Program-made: the position numbers and the translations under genes | The notes under the pieces: generated by a model | Seen by the model: only the letters and a program-made list of their open reading frames with translations | Databases searched by the model: none | Told to the model about the DNA's origin: nothing | In this document: positions 35,482 to 47,568 of the stretch, piece after piece | Position numbering within the stretch: the stretch's first letter is position 1 | Layout of the letters: every line of letters starts with the position of its first letter | Origin: Corynebacterium pelargi | Lineage (GTDB): Bacteria > Actinomycetota > Actinomycetes > Mycobacteriales > Mycobacteriaceae | DNA: 64,000 nucleotides | Reading direction: 5' to 3' | NCBI RefSeq assembly: GCF_014635485.1 | Contig: NZ_BMCX01000002.1 | Coordinates: forward strand, 332,396 to 396,395

Positions 35482-37086
35482 TTGCTGGATTATTTGGCAA
35501 CATCGCCGCTGCTCACCTTGGTCATCATTTTGGCCCTGGGTCTGGCGCTGGGAAAGATACGTTGCTTTGGCATCTCTTTAGGCGCCGCGGCCGTTTTGTT
35601 CGTGGCCTTGGCCTTATCCACGCTCAATCCCGAGCTTGAGCTGCCACCACTGCTGTATCAACTTGGCCTTGCCATGTTCGTCTACGCCATTGGCCTCGAA
35701 GCCGGCGGAGCCTTCTTTGCGCAGTTCAAAGCCCGCGGCTGGAAGCTGAACCTCTTCTTAGTGGTGCTGCTTGTGGCGATGGCGGTGCTCTCTGTTGCGA
35801 TTGTGAAGCTGCTGGGCATCGAGCCGACCATTGGTGCTGGCATGTTTGCCGGTGCGCTGACCTCCACGCCTGGTATGGCGGCGATGGTCAATATGTTGGG
35901 CAGCATTGATCCTTCTCAATCAGCCCAGCCCGTGGTGGGTTACTCCCTGGCATACCCGGGTGCGGTGATTGGTTCCATCGTGGTGGCTGCGGTGGGCGCG
36001 AAATTGCTCAAGGTGAATCACCGTGAGGACGCTCGCGCAGAAGGCCTGATCAGCGATCCGCTTGCGTGGCGTGGTGTGCGCATCGGCGAGGGGGTCCATG
36101 GCCGTATTGGTGATGTGCAGGCCATTACCGGCCAACAGGTGATTGCAAGCCGCATTGTGCGTTCCGATCATGAGCATGAGCTGGGAATGCGCGATCGTGA
36201 GCTTTGCCCCGGCATGGTGTTGGTGCTCAATGGCACCCCTGATGCTTTGGAAAAGGCCATCGCGGTGTTGGGTGAGCCGGTGGAGTTGAGCCTCGATGGC
36301 ACCAACTTGGTGTATTCGCGCATCACTGTTTCAAATAAGGACATCGCCGGTATGAGCCTTGGGCAGCTCAATACGTGCTCGCGTGGCTTCCTCGTTGTTC
36401 GCGCCCGCAGGGGTGATGCTGATGAGGTTCCAAACCCAAGCACCGTCATTCGCCTTTCCGATCGTGTGCGTGTGGTTACCACCCCTGAGCGTTTGCCGGA
36501 GGTTCGCCGCTACCTCGGGGATTCTGAGCGTGAGCTTGCCGACGTCGACCTCTTGCCTTTCTTTATCGGCCTCCTCGCGGGTCTTCTCTTAGGCATCATC
36601 CCGGTTCCCTTGCCGGGCGGCAATACGCTTTCGCTCGGCTTCGGTGGTGGCCCGATTGTGGCTGGTTTGGTGCTCGGCGCCATGGAAAAGAGTGGTCCTT
36701 TGCGCTGGCAGGTTCCCTACCACGCGAATCGCACCATCAGCACCCTAGGTTTGAGCATCTTCCTAGCAGGTGTGGGCACCAAGGCTGGCGTCGGTTTCCG
36801 CCAGGCGATCACCGACCCAAGCTCCTTTGCCGTGATCGGCGGCGGTTTCATCGTCACCATCGCCTCGGCGGTGCTCTGCGCTGCGGTGTGCATGCCAGTA
36901 CTGAAACTCAAATGGGATGAGGCGATGGGCGTGGCAGCAGGTATGACCACGAATCCTGCCGTGATCTCCTATCTCAATGGTCAAACCACTACTGAGCTTG
37001 CAACCAGAGGCTATGCCACGGTGTACCCAACGGCGATGATCGGCAAAATTATCGCCTCGCAGGTAGTGCTGCTCTTACTTATCTAG
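35482..37086 (+). CDS. AspT/YidE/YbjL-family transporter with RCK_C domains
   Basis: A 534-aa transporter of the aspartate:alanine exchanger family, to which the C. glutamicum succinate exporter SucE also belongs. Two AspT-YidE-YbjL repeats of about five helices each (GLEAGGAFFAQFKARGW ... FAGALTSTPGMAAMV, and GPIVAGLVLGAME ... GMTTNPAVISYLN) surround two cytoplasmic TrkA-C-like domains (about residues 190-350). TTG at 35482 follows GAAAGGCGAG. The substrate is likely a dicarboxylate or amino acid but is not shown by the sequence. Confidence 0.82.
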   Translation: MLDYLATSPLLTLVIILALGLALGKIRCFGISLGAAAVLFVALALSTLNPELELPPLLYQLGLAMFVYAIGLEAGGAFFAQFKARGWKLNLFLVVLLVAMAVLSVAIVKLLGIEPTIGAGMFAGALTSTPGMAAMVNMLGSIDPSQSAQPVVGYSLAYPGAVIGSIVVAAVGAKLLKVNHREDARAEGLISDPLAWRGVRIGEGVHGRIGDVQAITGQQVIASRIVRSDHEHELGMRDRELCPGMVLVLNGTPDALEKAIAVLGEPVELSLDGTNLVYSRITVSNKDIAGMSLGQLNTCSRGFLVVRARRGDADEVPNPSTVIRLSDRVRVVTTPERLPEVRRYLGDSERELADVDLLPFFIGLLAGLLLGIIPVPLPGGNTLSLGFGGGPIVAGLVLGAMEKSGPLRWQVPYHANRTISTLGLSIFLAGVGTKAGVGFRQAITDPSSFAVIGGGFIVTIASAVLCAAVCMPVLKLKWDEAMGVAAGMTTNPAVISYLNGQTTTELATRGYATVYPTAMIGKIIASQVVLLLLI

Positions 37087-37194
37087 CCGCAATATGTGTG
37101 GGCAAGCTGAGCCAGTCGGGTGGCGCGTAGTAGCGTTTGATGTAGCAAGCAACCGGCGTGAAGCGACGCCGTGCACCTTTCGAAAGGATCCACC

Positions 37195-37668
37195 ATGCAA
37201 CTACCCAAGCCGCTCCGCGCACTCGCTACCGTGCTGATTGTGCTGTTCCTGCTCATCGTCGCCGGCATGATTTTCAAGGCCAGCCAGGAAGAGCAACAGC
37301 CACTTTCGGGCAAGCGCCTTGAGGCAACGCTGCAAAAGCTTGAAGATCAAAACATCCACATCGCAGGCCTTGTCATGGCGGATCTCTATGGCACCGAGTG
37401 GATGGAAGCCGCTACCGTGTGCTCCGGCATGACCGTTGAGCAGGTAGAGCAGCTCGGCGTTGGTTCTGACCTCTTTGCCATTGAAGAAGGCAGCATCCCG
37501 ATGGATAAGAACTACCTGGTCTTCGTCAACCAGGATGGTGACTTCGCCTCTGCGGAATTCAACACCGAGGACGTCAATCTGTGCTTCCAGGGTCAGCCCA
37601 CCGCCTTCCGCGCCTATGACATGAACCAGTTCTACCTCGACGGCGATACCTGGATCTTGGCAGGTTAA
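37195..37668 (+). CDS. Membrane-anchored protein of unknown function upstream of tsaB
   Basis: A 157-aa protein with a short cytoplasmic start, one N-terminal helix (LATVLIVLFLLIVAGMIF) and an extracytoplasmic acidic domain containing two Cys (ATVCSGMT, NLCFQG) that could form a disulfide. GAAAGGATCCACC precedes the ATG. Four bases separate it from tsaB, so it is likely cotranscribed with tsaB-rimI-tsaD. No family is recognised. Confidence 0.75.
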   Translation: MQLPKPLRALATVLIVLFLLIVAGMIFKASQEEQQPLSGKRLEATLQKLEDQNIHIAGLVMADLYGTEWMEAATVCSGMTVEQVEQLGVGSDLFAIEEGSIPMDKNYLVFVNQDGDFASAEFNTEDVNLCFQGQPTAFRAYDMNQFYLDGDTWILAG

Positions 37669-37672
37669 ACCC

Positions 37673-38353
37673 TTGTTGCTGCTCACGATCGATAGTGCCA
37701 CCCCGCGGCTTGTGCTTGGGCTTGTACGCGACGCCGAGGTGCTGGCACAGCGTTGCTTAGACGATGCCCGCCGCCACAACGAAGCATTAGTGCCAACGGT
37801 GCTAGAGATGCTTGAGGCCACGGGTTTCAGCTTTGATGATCTCCAAGGGGTCGTCGTGGGCTGTGGCCCTGGGCCATTTACCGGCTTGCGTGTGGGCATG
37901 GTCAGCGCCATGGCCTTCGCCGACGCTTTGGACATCCCCGTCACCGGTGTGAGCAGTCACCGCGCCATCGCCTCGCAGCTTCCAGGCTCGAAGGTGCTGG
38001 TAGTTACCGACGCTCGACGTCGAGAGGTGTACTACACCGAGCTTGTCGACGGCGCAGTGCAACAAGGCCCTGAGGTGTGCAAACCCGCGGATCTGCCAGC
38101 AATGCAGGTGGATACGCTCAGCGTCCCGGAGCATCTAGAGCAGGCGGTGCTTGAGCAGGTGCGCGCCGGCAAGGTCGTCCACGAGTACCCGAGTGCACGC
38201 GGGCTTGCTGCAGTGGCTGAGTTCGATCCGCCTCAGCCACCGGAGCCGCTGTATTTGCGCCGCCCGGATGCCAAAGAGCCCACGGTGCGAATTTCTCCTG
38301 CGATCCCGCAGGATGCAACCCAACCCCCTGCTGGGGAACAGTCGCAGGCATGA
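37673..38353 (+). CDS. tsaB: tRNA threonylcarbamoyladenosine protein TsaB
   Basis: A 226-aa ASKHA-fold scaffold that dimerises with TsaD. LLTIDSATPRLVLGLV is the typical start; VVVGCGPGPFTGLRVG and the DARRREVYY motif identify the family. The start is TTG at 37673 or the next codon. Overlaps rimI by ATGA. Confidence 0.93.
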   Translation: MLLLTIDSATPRLVLGLVRDAEVLAQRCLDDARRHNEALVPTVLEMLEATGFSFDDLQGVVVGCGPGPFTGLRVGMVSAMAFADALDIPVTGVSSHRAIASQLPGSKVLVVTDARRREVYYTELVDGAVQQGPEVCKPADLPAMQVDTLSVPEHLEQAVLEQVRAGKVVHEYPSARGLAAVAEFDPPQPPEPLYLRRPDAKEPTVRISPAIPQDATQPPAGEQSQA

Positions 38354-38859
38354 GTGCAGATGGCCACCAAGGCGAAGCCGCGTTGCGCATTCGCCCGCTC
38401 AGTGACTTCGACGCCCCACGCTTAGCGCACTTAGAGCAGCAGCTTTTCTCCGGCGATAATCCCTGGTGCGCGGAGGATTTCCGCGCCGAGTTCTCCCAGC
38501 CACACACGCTGTATCTCGGCATTGAGTTAGATCAGCAGCTCGTGGCCTATGCGGGTGTGGCGTTTCTTGGCCCTGCACATCAACTCGAATGCGAGATTCA
38601 CACCATCGGCGTTGATCCCGCCTACCAGGGCAGGGGGCTTGCCCGGGCGATGATGAATCAGGTGTGCGCGTTGGCTGATCAACGCGGTGCTGCCATCTTT
38701 TTAGAGGTCCGCACAGACAACGAGCCCGCGATTGGCCTGTACGAGGCCTTTGGTTTTCAGCGCATTGGGCTTCGCCGCAATTACTATCAGCCCTCTGGGG
38801 CCGATGCCTTTACTATGCTGCGTCCTTGTTCTTCTGATCTTGCGAAAGGTGCCTCATGA
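38350..38859 (+). CDS. rimI: Ribosomal protein S18 alanine N-acetyltransferase RimI-like GNAT
   Basis: A 169-aa GNAT acetyltransferase. The acetyl-CoA loop is [44 protein letters not shown] is the standard RimI C-terminal motif. Position between tsaB and tsaD is the classical arrangement. Overlaps both neighbours by 4 bp. Confidence 0.93.
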   Translation: MSADGHQGEAALRIRPLSDFDAPRLAHLEQQLFSGDNPWCAEDFRAEFSQPHTLYLGIELDQQLVAYAGVAFLGPAHQLECEIHTIGVDPAYQGRGLARAMMNQVCALADQRGAAIFLEVRTDNEPAIGLYEAFGFQRIGLRRNYYQPSGADAFTMLRPCSSDLAKGAS

Positions 38860-39902
38860 TCATTCTGGGCATTGAGTCCTCCTGTGATGAAACAGGCGTG
38901 GGCATTGTTCAGCGCCACGACGATGGATCGCTGGAAGTGTTGGCCAATACGGTTGCCAGCTCGATGGAACAGCATGCCCGCTTTGGTGGTGTGGTTCCAG
39001 AGATCGCCTCTCGTGCGCACCTGGAATCGATGGTGCCAGTGATGCGAGCTGCCCTGGCCGAGGCCGGTATTCGCCGCCCGGATGCGGTAGCGGCCACCGT
39101 TGGCCCCGGTCTTGCAGGTGCGCTCTTGGTGGGTGCCTCTGCGGCGAAGGCCTACGCGGCTGCTTGGAATGTGCCTTTTTATGGCGTGAATCATCTAGGC
39201 GGGCACGTGGCTGTGGCCAATTTGGGCGGTGCAGAGCTCGGCCATTGCGTGGCGTTGCTGGTATCGGGTGGCCATACGCAATTGCTTGAGGTGGAAGCAG
39301 TGGGCAGTCCGATGCGTGAGCTTGGCTCCACGCTTGACGACGCCGCCGGCGAGGCCTACGACAAGGTCGCCCGTCTGCTGGGCTTGGGGTATCCCGGTGG
39401 CCCGGTCATTGATCAGTGGGCGCAGCGGGGAGATAAGAAGGCCATTCGTTTCCCTCGTGGCTTGATGCGTGCCGATGAGATGCGCGGAGAGCACCGCTTT
39501 GATTTCTCTTTCTCTGGGCTCAAAACCTCCGTGGCTCGCTATGTAGAAGCAGCCGAGCGCGAGGGGCGAAGCATCGATATCGCCGATGTGTGCGCCAGCT
39601 TCCAGGAGGCGGTATGCGATGTGCTTTCTGCCAAGGCGGTCTTGGCGTGTAAAGAAACCGGGGCGCCTACCTTGCTGCTTGGTGGGGGAGTCGCTGCGAA
39701 TGCTCGTTTGCGTTCATTGCTTGGCGCCCGGTGCGCAAGCGCCGGCATCGAGTTGCTGGTGCCGCCACTGAAATTGTGTACCGATAACGGCGTGATGATT
39801 GCCAGTTTGGCGGCCGAACTCATCCATGCTGGTGGCAAGGCATCTGGCCTGGATGTGGGCACCAATACCGGCCTTGACGTGAGCATTCCTTTGGTGAGTT
39901 AG
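38856..39902 (+). CDS. tsaD: tRNA N6-adenosine threonylcarbamoyltransferase TsaD
   Basis: A 348-aa enzyme transferring the threonylcarbamoyl group to A37. [18 protein letters not shown], metal-binding [17 protein letters not shown] and [11 protein letters not shown] are diagnostic. Last gene of the tsaB-rimI-tsaD unit. No terminator follows; the groES control region begins 24 bp later. Confidence 0.96.
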   Translation: MIILGIESSCDETGVGIVQRHDDGSLEVLANTVASSMEQHARFGGVVPEIASRAHLESMVPVMRAALAEAGIRRPDAVAATVGPGLAGALLVGASAAKAYAAAWNVPFYGVNHLGGHVAVANLGGAELGHCVALLVSGGHTQLLEVEAVGSPMRELGSTLDDAAGEAYDKVARLLGLGYPGGPVIDQWAQRGDKKAIRFPRGLMRADEMRGEHRFDFSFSGLKTSVARYVEAAEREGRSIDIADVCASFQEAVCDVLSAKAVLACKETGAPTLLLGGGVAANARLRSLLGARCASAGIELLVPPLKLCTDNGVMIASLAAELIHAGGKASGLDVGTNTGLDVSIPLVS

Positions 39903-39926
39903 CTCTAAGCAATCACGCTTGAAGCC

Positions 39927-39953
39927 TTAGCACTGTAACGAGTAGAGTGCTAA
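39927..39953 (+). promoter_or_regulatory. CIRCE operator (HrcA binding site) of groESL
   Basis: TTAGCACTG, nine bases, GAGTGCTAA. Only the ninth base of the left arm departs from the perfect palindrome. HrcA repression of groES-groEL with heat induction is expected. Confidence 0.88.
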
Positions 39954-40052
39954 GAGGTTGTCTCAGACACACAGTTGTTCACCCGCGACGACGGCTGTGC
40001 TGGCATCTGCAACCGGCACAATTCTTTGACACTTCATCAATGGAGGAACACC

Positions 40053-40349
40053 GTGGCAAACGTTCAAATTAAGCCGCTCGAGGACCGCGTTCTAGTAAAG
40101 ATCAGCGAAGCCGAGACCACCACTGCTTCTGGTCTGGTGATCCCGGACTCTGCTAAGGAAAAGCCCCAGGAGGGCGTTGTTGTTGCAGCAGGCCCCGGCC
40201 GCTTCGCCGACGATAAGCGCGTGCCCATGGACGTTAAAGAGGGTGACACCGTGGTCTTTTCCAAGTACGGCGGCACCGAGCTGAAGTACAACGGCGAAGA
40301 GTTCTTGCTGCTCAACGCCCGCGACATCCTCGCGATTATCGAGAAGTAA
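40053..40349 (+). CDS. groES: Co-chaperonin GroES
   Basis: A 98-aa lid of the chaperonin. [18 protein letters not shown], the mobile loop [21 protein letters not shown] and [15 protein letters not shown] are characteristic. The start is GTG at 40053 after TGGAGGA. Confidence 0.97.
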   Translation: MANVQIKPLEDRVLVKISEAETTTASGLVIPDSAKEKPQEGVVVAAGPGRFADDKRVPMDVKEGDTVVFSKYGGTELKYNGEEFLLLNARDILAIIEK

Positions 40350-41975
<1,626 letters not shown>

Positions 41976-41989
41976 AAGCGCATAGCGTA

Positions 41990-42025
41990 AAAGCACCCTC
42001 ACCTTATGTAGGAGAGGGTGCTTTT
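41990..42025 (+). terminator. Terminator after groEL
   Basis: AAAGCACCCTC (41990-42000) pairs with GAGGGTGCTTT (42014-42024), T-rich end. It could also serve the convergent whcB transcript. Confidence 0.85.
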
Positions 42026-42036
42026 TGGTGTTCGAG

Positions 42037-42327
42037 CTAGCGCTGTTCGATGCGAACGGAGCGCAAATAGCGCTGACGCTCACCTTCGGTCATGCCGCCC
42101 CAGATGCCATAGACCTCGCCGGTGCTCAACGCATGTTCGCGGCAGGCCTTTAATACGGGGCAGGTTTGGCAGATTTCTTTTGCACGACGCTCACGCATCA
42201 TGCGGGCGCGACCACGCTCGCCTTCGGGGTGATAGAAGGTATCCGAGCTTTCGTCGCGGCAAGCTCCTTCGAGCCGCCAATCCCATTGCACCGTATAAGG
42301 GCCTGGGAGAACGGTCGTGGTAGGCAT
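42037..42327 (-). CDS. whcB: WhiB-family iron-sulfur regulator (WhcB/WhiB3-like)
   Basis: A 96-aa redox-responsive regulator. Four cluster cysteines are visible: GACRDES (about 22) and ICQTCPVLKAC (about 52, 55, 61). The GIWGG turn and basic C-terminus (GMTEGERQRYLRSVRIEQR) bind sigma and DNA. AAAGGAG precedes the ATG. The position between groEL and sigD matches cg0695 (whcB) of C. glutamicum. Confidence 0.88.
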   Translation of the reverse strand: MPTTTVLPGPYTVQWDWRLEGACRDESSDTFYHPEGERGRARMMRERRAKEICQTCPVLKACREHALSTGEVYGIWGGMTEGERQRYLRSVRIEQR

Positions 42328-42680
42328 GCGTAGGCGCTCCTTTGAGAAGACGATAAAACAATAGGATGTGGTGCAGCCGGATCAACGCAGCGACGGTGTT
42401 AAGCGGCGCCGAGGTTGAAAATGCAGCGGGTGCCAGGGCGTGCTTCCCTAGGATGACGCAAGCAAGTAAACAACACATGATGCGCACATGACCTTTAGGC
42501 GATGTTTCTTCAGCCCATTGGCAAACACCAAGCTCAACCGTGGTGGCACCTCACGCGCGATGCTCCGGAGGGGGCGTGGGTGGGGTGTTTGCGAGCAGGG
42601 CGTTGGGTCAATGATGGTGACAGGGACTAGAATTTCTTCATTGACTACGCCAGATATGCGTTATTGCAAGGAGAAACTAC
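42328..42680. promoter_or_regulatory. Divergent whcB-sigD control region
   Basis: 353 bp. For whcB: -35 TTGATC and -10 TATTGT with a 16-bp spacer (minus strand, 42358-42385). For sigD: TAGAAT at 42628-42633 is the best -10 candidate. No additional gene is supported. Confidence 0.45.
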
Positions 42681-43247
42681 GTGAGCGACGAGGATGAGCT
42701 TCAACGGCTAGTGCCGAAAGCTCAAGCCGGCGATGCCGTAGCTCTCGAGCGCATCATCGAAATCTCCTATCCCGTGGTGCTGCGCTACGCCCGCGCACGC
42801 ATGTCCGGGGGTAGGCACCCCACCCCCGAGGATGTAGCTCAAGAAACCTGTCTTGCCCTAGCAAATTCCATCGAGCGCTATGTCGATCGGGGCCGACCAT
42901 TCCTTGCTTTCGTGTACGGCATCGCCTCAAACAAGGTGGCAGACGCGATGCGCTACTATAAGCGCGATCTTGCACACCCCACAGATGAGGTGCCCGACAC
43001 GGAAATCGTGCATGATACACCTGAGCATTTGACCATGACGCAAGCAGGTAGTAACAGGATGCTTGCATTGCTCGATGTACTCAGTGACAAAGCTCGTGAG
43101 GTTGTAATCCTCAGGGTGTTTAATGGTCTGAGTGCTGATGAGACGGCCGAAATTTTAGGTAGTACTCCAGGCGCAGTCCGTGTGGCACAGCATCGAGCAC
43201 TCGCAACACTAAGAAAGGCTCTGGAGCAGGAGCGTGGCAATGAATAG
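42681..43247 (+). CDS. sigD: ECF RNA polymerase sigma factor SigD
   Basis: A 188-aa sigma factor. Region 2 is PTPEDVAQETCLALANSIERY and FVYGIASNKVADAMRYYKRD; region 4 is LSDKAREVVILRVFNGLSADE followed by GSTPGAVRVAQHRALATL. GTG at 42681 follows AAGGAG. In C. glutamicum SigD controls cell-envelope (mycomembrane) genes. The anti-sigma gene overlaps the 3' end. Confidence 0.92.
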   Translation: MSDEDELQRLVPKAQAGDAVALERIIEISYPVVLRYARARMSGGRHPTPEDVAQETCLALANSIERYVDRGRPFLAFVYGIASNKVADAMRYYKRDLAHPTDEVPDTEIVHDTPEHLTMTQAGSNRMLALLDVLSDKAREVVILRVFNGLSADETAEILGSTPGAVRVAQHRALATLRKALEQERGNE

Positions 43248-44190
43248 GCGACACCCGAAACAAGAGGGCGTGACTCGTCGGCAGCTAGAAATGCTGCGCG
43301 AGGATGACGCCTTCTTGAGCGCGCTTGCGCAGGGTGTTGATCCCAGCGACGGCCGTGATGAACTCGCGGCCCTATTCCTCCAAGCGCGTGAAGAAGTCAG
43401 TGCTGATATGCCCAAGGCGCCAACACTGGCCGAGCTTGGTTTTCATGGTTCTGACAAGGCATTAACCAATGAGATGCCGGCTGTCGATGCTCCAGCACCG
43501 CGCAGGCGTGGCCGCTTCGCCGCCGAGGAAGCTACAGAAGGCGATGCCGAAGTTATTCAGCTTCACCGCCCAACCCGTGCGCTATTCCATGGTCTTGTTG
43601 GTGCAGCGGCTGCAACGGCCCTGATTGCCGGAAGCGGTGTGGCAATTCATAATGCCGAACCGGGCAGCGCCCTATACGGACTCAACCAGCAGATCTTTGG
43701 CAGCAAAGATGTTGAGGTTGTGCAGTTGGCCTCCGCGCTGCAAGAGGCCAATGACTTGAAGGCCAGCGGCGATATTGAAGGCGCAATGCGCAAGCTCGCC
43801 GAGGCCCAGGCCTTGGTAGATCGCATGGAGCCGAAGGGCCGCAAGGTGGGGCAATCGCTGGTGGATCGCGTCTCCACCACGATCACCGCGACGGTGACCA
43901 CCACCGCTCCCGCGCCCGATCAGGACACCACCACGGTGACCAAGACCAAGAACGACAATAAGACCACAACTTCGGAGACCACTCGCACCGAAGAGCCCAC
44001 GGTGGAAGCCAACCCTGATCCGGTTGATCTTCCCTCAGAAACTCCCACTGAGGAAGAAACCGGCGTGCGTAATGCGCCCCCGGTGGAAGAAAACGCCGAG
44101 GCGCAGCCTGGGGTCAAAGACCCAGTCGATAGCATCTCGCGCAGCCTCAGCGAAGTGGTACAAGAGGTCGCACCTGGCATCGACCGCTAG
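43240..44190 (+). CDS. rsdA: Anti-sigma-D factor RsdA
   Basis: A 316-aa membrane protein. The N-terminal ~110 residues are cytoplasmic and should bind SigD; one helix (LVGAAAATALIAGSGVAI) lies near residue 120; the outer part has a helical segment and a long Thr/Pro/Glu-rich tail (TTTVTKTKNDNKTTTSETTR). The ATG at 43240 is preferred because CAGGAG lies 7 nt upstream; GTG 43234 is too close. Overlaps sigD by 8 bp. Confidence 0.87.
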   Translation: MNRRHPKQEGVTRRQLEMLREDDAFLSALAQGVDPSDGRDELAALFLQAREEVSADMPKAPTLAELGFHGSDKALTNEMPAVDAPAPRRRGRFAAEEATEGDAEVIQLHRPTRALFHGLVGAAAATALIAGSGVAIHNAEPGSALYGLNQQIFGSKDVEVVQLASALQEANDLKASGDIEGAMRKLAEAQALVDRMEPKGRKVGQSLVDRVSTTITATVTTTAPAPDQDTTTVTKTKNDNKTTTSETTRTEEPTVEANPDPVDLPSETPTEEETGVRNAPPVEENAEAQPGVKDPVDSISRSLSEVVQEVAPGIDR

Positions 44191-44218
44191 CCTTCGCGCT
44201 GTGGATGCACACAGCAGC

Positions 44219-44250
44219 AAAAAGCCCGGATCACTATGATCCGGGCTTTT
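44219..44250. terminator. Bidirectional terminator between rsdA and the DUF5319 gene
   Basis: AAAAGCCCGGATCA-CTA-TGATCCGGGCTTTT: a perfect 14-bp stem with A and T flanks. Confidence 0.9.
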
Positions 44251-44261
44251 CTTTGTGGCTT

Positions 44262-44636
44262 TTAGCGCCTGCTCATGCCGTCGATATATCCGAGGCAATA
44301 ATCCCAGGGCACATAGGCATTCGGGTTGGGGTTCATGCTGGGTTCATGCGCGGGGCTGAGCTCTCCGGCCAAGGTGGCGCGCATATTGTTAATCATGATG
44401 TCCCAGTCGTAGTAGTGCTCTTCTTGGCACTCCTCGCAAATGGCGACCACGCCCATAACGCCTTTAGGCAGCAGCGCTGCGCGGAATTGGTAGACGAACT
44501 GGAGCTCCTGTTTAATCTGCTCGCGATCTTGATCGCTCAGCGGAGGGAGCTGCTCTTCTTCGTCGTCGAAAAGCGAAGCCGGATCGAAATCATCGTCGGC
44601 GAAGGGGTCTTTGGGCATTTGCCAGTCGAAGCTCAC
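44262..44636 (-). CDS. DUF5319 family protein
   Basis: A 124-aa soluble acidic protein with an Asp/Glu-rich N-terminus and the segment VVAICEECQEEHYYDWDIMINN, whose CxxC could bind zinc. The sequence and location (between rsdA and guaB) match the actinobacterial DUF5319 family. Function unknown. It contains one 11-mer copy. Confidence 0.82.
   Translation of the reverse strand: MSFDWQMPKDPFADDDFDPASLFDDEEEQLPPLSDQDREQIKQELQFVYQFRAALLPKGVMGVVAICEECQEEHYYDWDIMINNMRATLAGELSPAHEPSMNPNPNAYVPWDYCLGYIDGMSRR
44564..44574 (-). repeat. Dispersed 11-mer GCTTTTCGACG (copy 8)
   Basis: Exact copy near the 5' end of the DUF5319 gene, read as Leu-Phe-Asp-Asp. Confidence 0.8.
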
Positions 44637-44768
44637 CCAAGCCAGCCTAAATGGGGTAAGCCGTTAGTTTCAAGTACCCCAGGCAGGCAAATGCACGCAC
44701 AGTCGGGGGTGTTCGAGTTGCCAAGACAAGCAGGAGCCAAGCCCTGATTGCCCAACGCGGTAGGCTAG

Positions 44769-46346
<1,578 letters not shown>

Positions 46347-46380
46347 CGCCGACCCAAACGACAAGGGAAACCAACTACTC

Positions 46381-47505
46381 ATGCGAGATTTTGTAGAAAT
46401 TGGCCAAGGCCGCGAGGCTCGCCGCGCCTACGACCTCCACATGCTCTCCTTGGTGCCTGCACGACGCACCCGTTCCTCCAAGGACGTCGATACCACCTGG
46501 AATATCGACGCCTACACCTTCGACGTGCCCTTTATGTCGCACCCCACCGATGCGCTGGCGTCTCCGGAGTTCGTCATCGAGATGGATAAGCAAGGCGGCC
46601 TCGGTGTGCTCAACGCCGAGGGGTTGCTTGCCCGCCACGCCGACTTCGATGCCGCTATAGCAAAAGTGCTTGAAGCACGCGGCGATTACCTCGACGAGGA
46701 TCAAAGCAAAGCCATCCGCACCTTGCAGGAATTGCACCAAGCGCCTTTAGATCAAGATCTTTTGGCCGAGCGCGTAGCGCAGGTGCGCGATGCTGGTGCC
46801 ACCGTGGCAGTGCGTGTGTCTCCGCAGCGCTGCCGCGAGCTTGCTCCAGCCCTGATCAAGGCGGGCGTGGAGTTGCTGGTGGTGCAAGGCACCATCATTT
46901 CCGCCGAGCACGTTGAGCAAGGCGGCGAGCCTTTAAACCTCAAAGAGTTCATCGGCAGTGTTGATGTGCCCGTGATCGCCGGTGGTGTGTATGACTACAC
47001 CACCGCCTTGCACCTCATGCGCGCCGGTGCGGTAGGCGTGATCGTTGGCGGTGGCTTTAATACCAATGATCTTGCGCTGGGCATTAGCACGCCGCTGGCA
47101 ACTGCCATCGCCGATGTTGCTGCGGCTAGGCGCGATTATTTGGATGAAACTGGTGGCCGCTATGTGCACGTGATTGCCGATGGTGATCTGTACCTTTCCG
47201 GCGACGCCGTCAAGGCCATCGCCTGCGGCGCAGACGCCGTGGTGCTCGGTGCGCCTTTGGCTGCCGCCGAAGAAGCAGCGGCCAAGGGTGCGTTTTGGCC
47301 TTCGGCTGCCGCGCACCCGCGCTTCCCCCGAGGCCAGATCGTTGGCACGGAAGGAGATCGCGCCAGCCTTGAGGTGTTGCTGCATGGGCCTTCTGCAAGC
47401 GTGTACGGCGAGCAGAACTTTGCTGGTGCCCTCAAACGCGCAATGGCAAAGTGTGGCTACACCGACTTGAAGAAGTTCCAAAAAGTGGGCTTGATCATTC
47501 GCTAG
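46381..47505 (+). CDS. guaB3: GuaB3-type IMP dehydrogenase family protein
   Basis: A 374-aa TIM-barrel protein without CBS domains, DFVEIGQGREARRAYDL at the start and GAVGVIVGGGFNTNDLALG at the phosphate loop. The CTT catalytic loop of guaB is absent, so it is unlikely to be a normal IMP dehydrogenase; cyanobacterial GuaB3 has been reported to act as a GMP reductase. Cotranscribed with guaB. Confidence 0.88.
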   Translation: MRDFVEIGQGREARRAYDLHMLSLVPARRTRSSKDVDTTWNIDAYTFDVPFMSHPTDALASPEFVIEMDKQGGLGVLNAEGLLARHADFDAAIAKVLEARGDYLDEDQSKAIRTLQELHQAPLDQDLLAERVAQVRDAGATVAVRVSPQRCRELAPALIKAGVELLVVQGTIISAEHVEQGGEPLNLKEFIGSVDVPVIAGGVYDYTTALHLMRAGAVGVIVGGGFNTNDLALGISTPLATAIADVAAARRDYLDETGGRYVHVIADGDLYLSGDAVKAIACGADAVVLGAPLAAAEEAAAKGAFWPSAAAHPRFPRGQIVGTEGDRASLEVLLHGPSASVYGEQNFAGALKRAMAKCGYTDLKKFQKVGLIIR

Positions 47506-47520
47506 CACCCCACTACGACA

Positions 47521-47550
47521 AACGTCGCCTTGTATTTGCAAGGCGACGTT
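47521..47550. terminator. Terminator between guaB3 and the PTS gene
   Basis: AACGTCGCCTTG, loop TATTTG, CAAGGCGACGTT: a perfect 12-bp stem between convergent genes. Confidence 0.85.
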
Positions 47551-47568
47551 GTTGTGTTCAAGCGGCAA

